DNA of 64,000 bases from Candidimonas sp. SYP-B2681 (GTDB lineage Bacteria > Pseudomonadota > Gammaproteobacteria > Burkholderiales > Burkholderiaceae_B). The stretch covers positions 62,001-126,000 of the forward strand of contig NZ_RYDV01000001.1 in the NCBI RefSeq assembly GCF_003971065.1, given 5' to 3'. A model generated the notes under the pieces. The model had not been told where the DNA came from. It ran no database searches and was given only the letters and a program-made list of their open reading frames with translations. A program made the translations under genes and the position numbers. This document shows positions 63,426-64,000 of this stretch, one piece after another; the first letter of the stretch is position 1, and every line of letters begins with the position of its first letter.

Positions 63426-64000
63426 ATGCTATTCCAGCGATTCCAACTTAGAACGAGTCTTTTAATTCTCGTACTGCTTCTGTCCGTACTAACCCTGGCC
63501 GCAGTAGCGGTCGGCTGGTATGGCCAGCAGGATGTCATCTCGCAATTGGCAAGCGCCGGGGATATTAATAGCGGTGTCAATGCAGCGGTAGTGCAAAGCA
63601 TTGAGCAGTCGCGCTACGTCTTTATCGGCTTGATCATTGCGGCGATTGTTTTCGCGCTTTGGGCTTACGTAACGCTGTCGCGCGCACTGGTGCGTCCGCT
63701 AGAGGAAGCGGGCAGCTATTTCGACCTTATGGCTTCGGGCGATCTTACTCAGCGCATTGATGTCTCGTCGGACAATGAAATCGGCGTGCTTTATCTTGCT
63801 TTGAAACGTCTGCAAGATAGTCTCGGTCGTATCGTCGGCACCGTTCGTTATGGCATGAACGAAATTCACGCCGGATCGCAGCACATCGTCGCGGGCAATG
63901 CCGATTTAAGTACACGCACTGAAGAACAAGCCGCGGCATTGCAACAAACTGCCGCCAGCATGGAACAGCTTGCCAGCACGGTTAAGCAGAACGCCGACAA
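63426..64000 (+). CDS. Methyl-accepting chemotaxis protein with minimal periplasmic loop (3' end outside window)
   Basis: The first 191 residues are visible. Helices lie at about 11-31 and 63-84, leaving only about 31 periplasmic residues where most receptors have 150 or more. HAMP follows directly (LSRALVRPLEEAGSYFDLMA, then SGDLTQRIDV) and then the start of the signalling domain (ADLSTRTEEQAAALQQTAAS), very similar to the cheW-linked receptor. It may sense through its membrane part, a partner protein, or a domain beyond the window edge. Confidence 0.93.
   Translation, partial: MLFQRFQLRTSLLILVLLLSVLTLAAVAVGWYGQQDVISQLASAGDINSGVNAAVVQSIEQSRYVFIGLIIAAIVFALWAYVTLSRALVRPLEEAGSYFDLMASGDLTQRIDVSSDNEIGVLYLALKRLQDSLGRIVGTVRYGMNEIHAGSQHIVAGNADLSTRTEEQAAALQQTAASMEQLASTVKQNAD

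Noticed and set aside
1-64000. Mobile elements, CRISPR arrays, tRNA or rRNA genes
   Set aside because: No transposase, integrase, terminal inverted repeats, regular repeat-spacer arrays, tRNA cloverleaf or rRNA sequence was recognised on either strand by reading.

Overview
The window reads as chromosome of a motile, respiring betaproteobacterium, most likely of the family Alcaligenaceae (Bordetella/Pusillimonas/Alcaligenes relatives). This is inferred from gene order and protein style: FlhDC-controlled flagella in the order flhDC-motAB-cheAW-mcp-cheRBYZ-flhBAF-flgNMA/flgBCDEFGHIJKL, a Ralstonia-type norR-norA-norB locus, and moderate-to-high GC. No RNA genes, insertion sequences, prophage or CRISPR arrays were seen. 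Coding density is very high and only one gap exceeds 300 bases.

Region 1 (1-23 kb) is a run of small independent units: a partial patatin-like phospholipase; a divergent LysR regulator and YeiH-type transporter; SirB2-like membrane protein; an SbmA/YddA-type ABC protein; a persulfide-dioxygenase-like metallo-beta-lactamase-fold enzyme; a fused tautomerase; a CigR/RcnB-like secreted protein; the nitric oxide detoxification locus norR / ytfE(norA)-norB with three GGT-N7-ACC NorR sites and a sigma-54 promoter; an AhpD-like protein; a cadR/cadA heavy-metal efflux pair sharing a MerR-type promoter; a SulP anion transporter; an orphan ribbon-helix-helix protein; an unusual five-helix DsbB with a 52-residue DUF5993 partner; a lipoate-ligase-like protein overlapping a TM2 protein; a methyltransferase.

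Region 2 (21.2-32 kb) is a complete glycerol utilisation locus. Glycerol kinase (glpK, followed by a DUF2165 membrane protein) and the repressor glpR lie on the minus strand. Divergently lie the glycerol ABC transporter genes glpS, glpT, glpP, glpQ, a DUF2160 membrane protein gene and glpV, then, after a terminator, glpD. Imported glycerol would be phosphorylated by GlpK and oxidised to dihydroxyacetone phosphate by GlpD. The two ATPases show complementary degeneracy that predicts a single working ATP site. A small NlpC/P60 lipoprotein gene follows.

Region 3 (32.5 kb to the end) is a flagellar and chemotaxis island. An AT-rich 460-base regulatory region precedes the master regulator flhDC. 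Then come the stator (motAB), the chemotaxis operon, a soluble chemoreceptor with reversed domain order, the export-apparatus genes flhB and flhA, a greatly extended FlhF, the flgA-flgM-flgN unit on the minus strand, and the rod-hook-ring operon flgB to flgJ with flgK and flgL. Sigma-28-like promoters can be read upstream of flgM and flgK. The window ends inside a chemoreceptor gene with almost no periplasmic domain.

Most of the window is ordinary. The points most worth a second look are the DsbB/DUF5993 pair with a relocated cysteine pair, the asymmetric GlpS/GlpT ATPases, the roughly 400-residue C-terminal extension of FlhF, the two odd chemoreceptors, the possibly leaderless and self-repressed norR, and the repeat structure upstream of flhDC.
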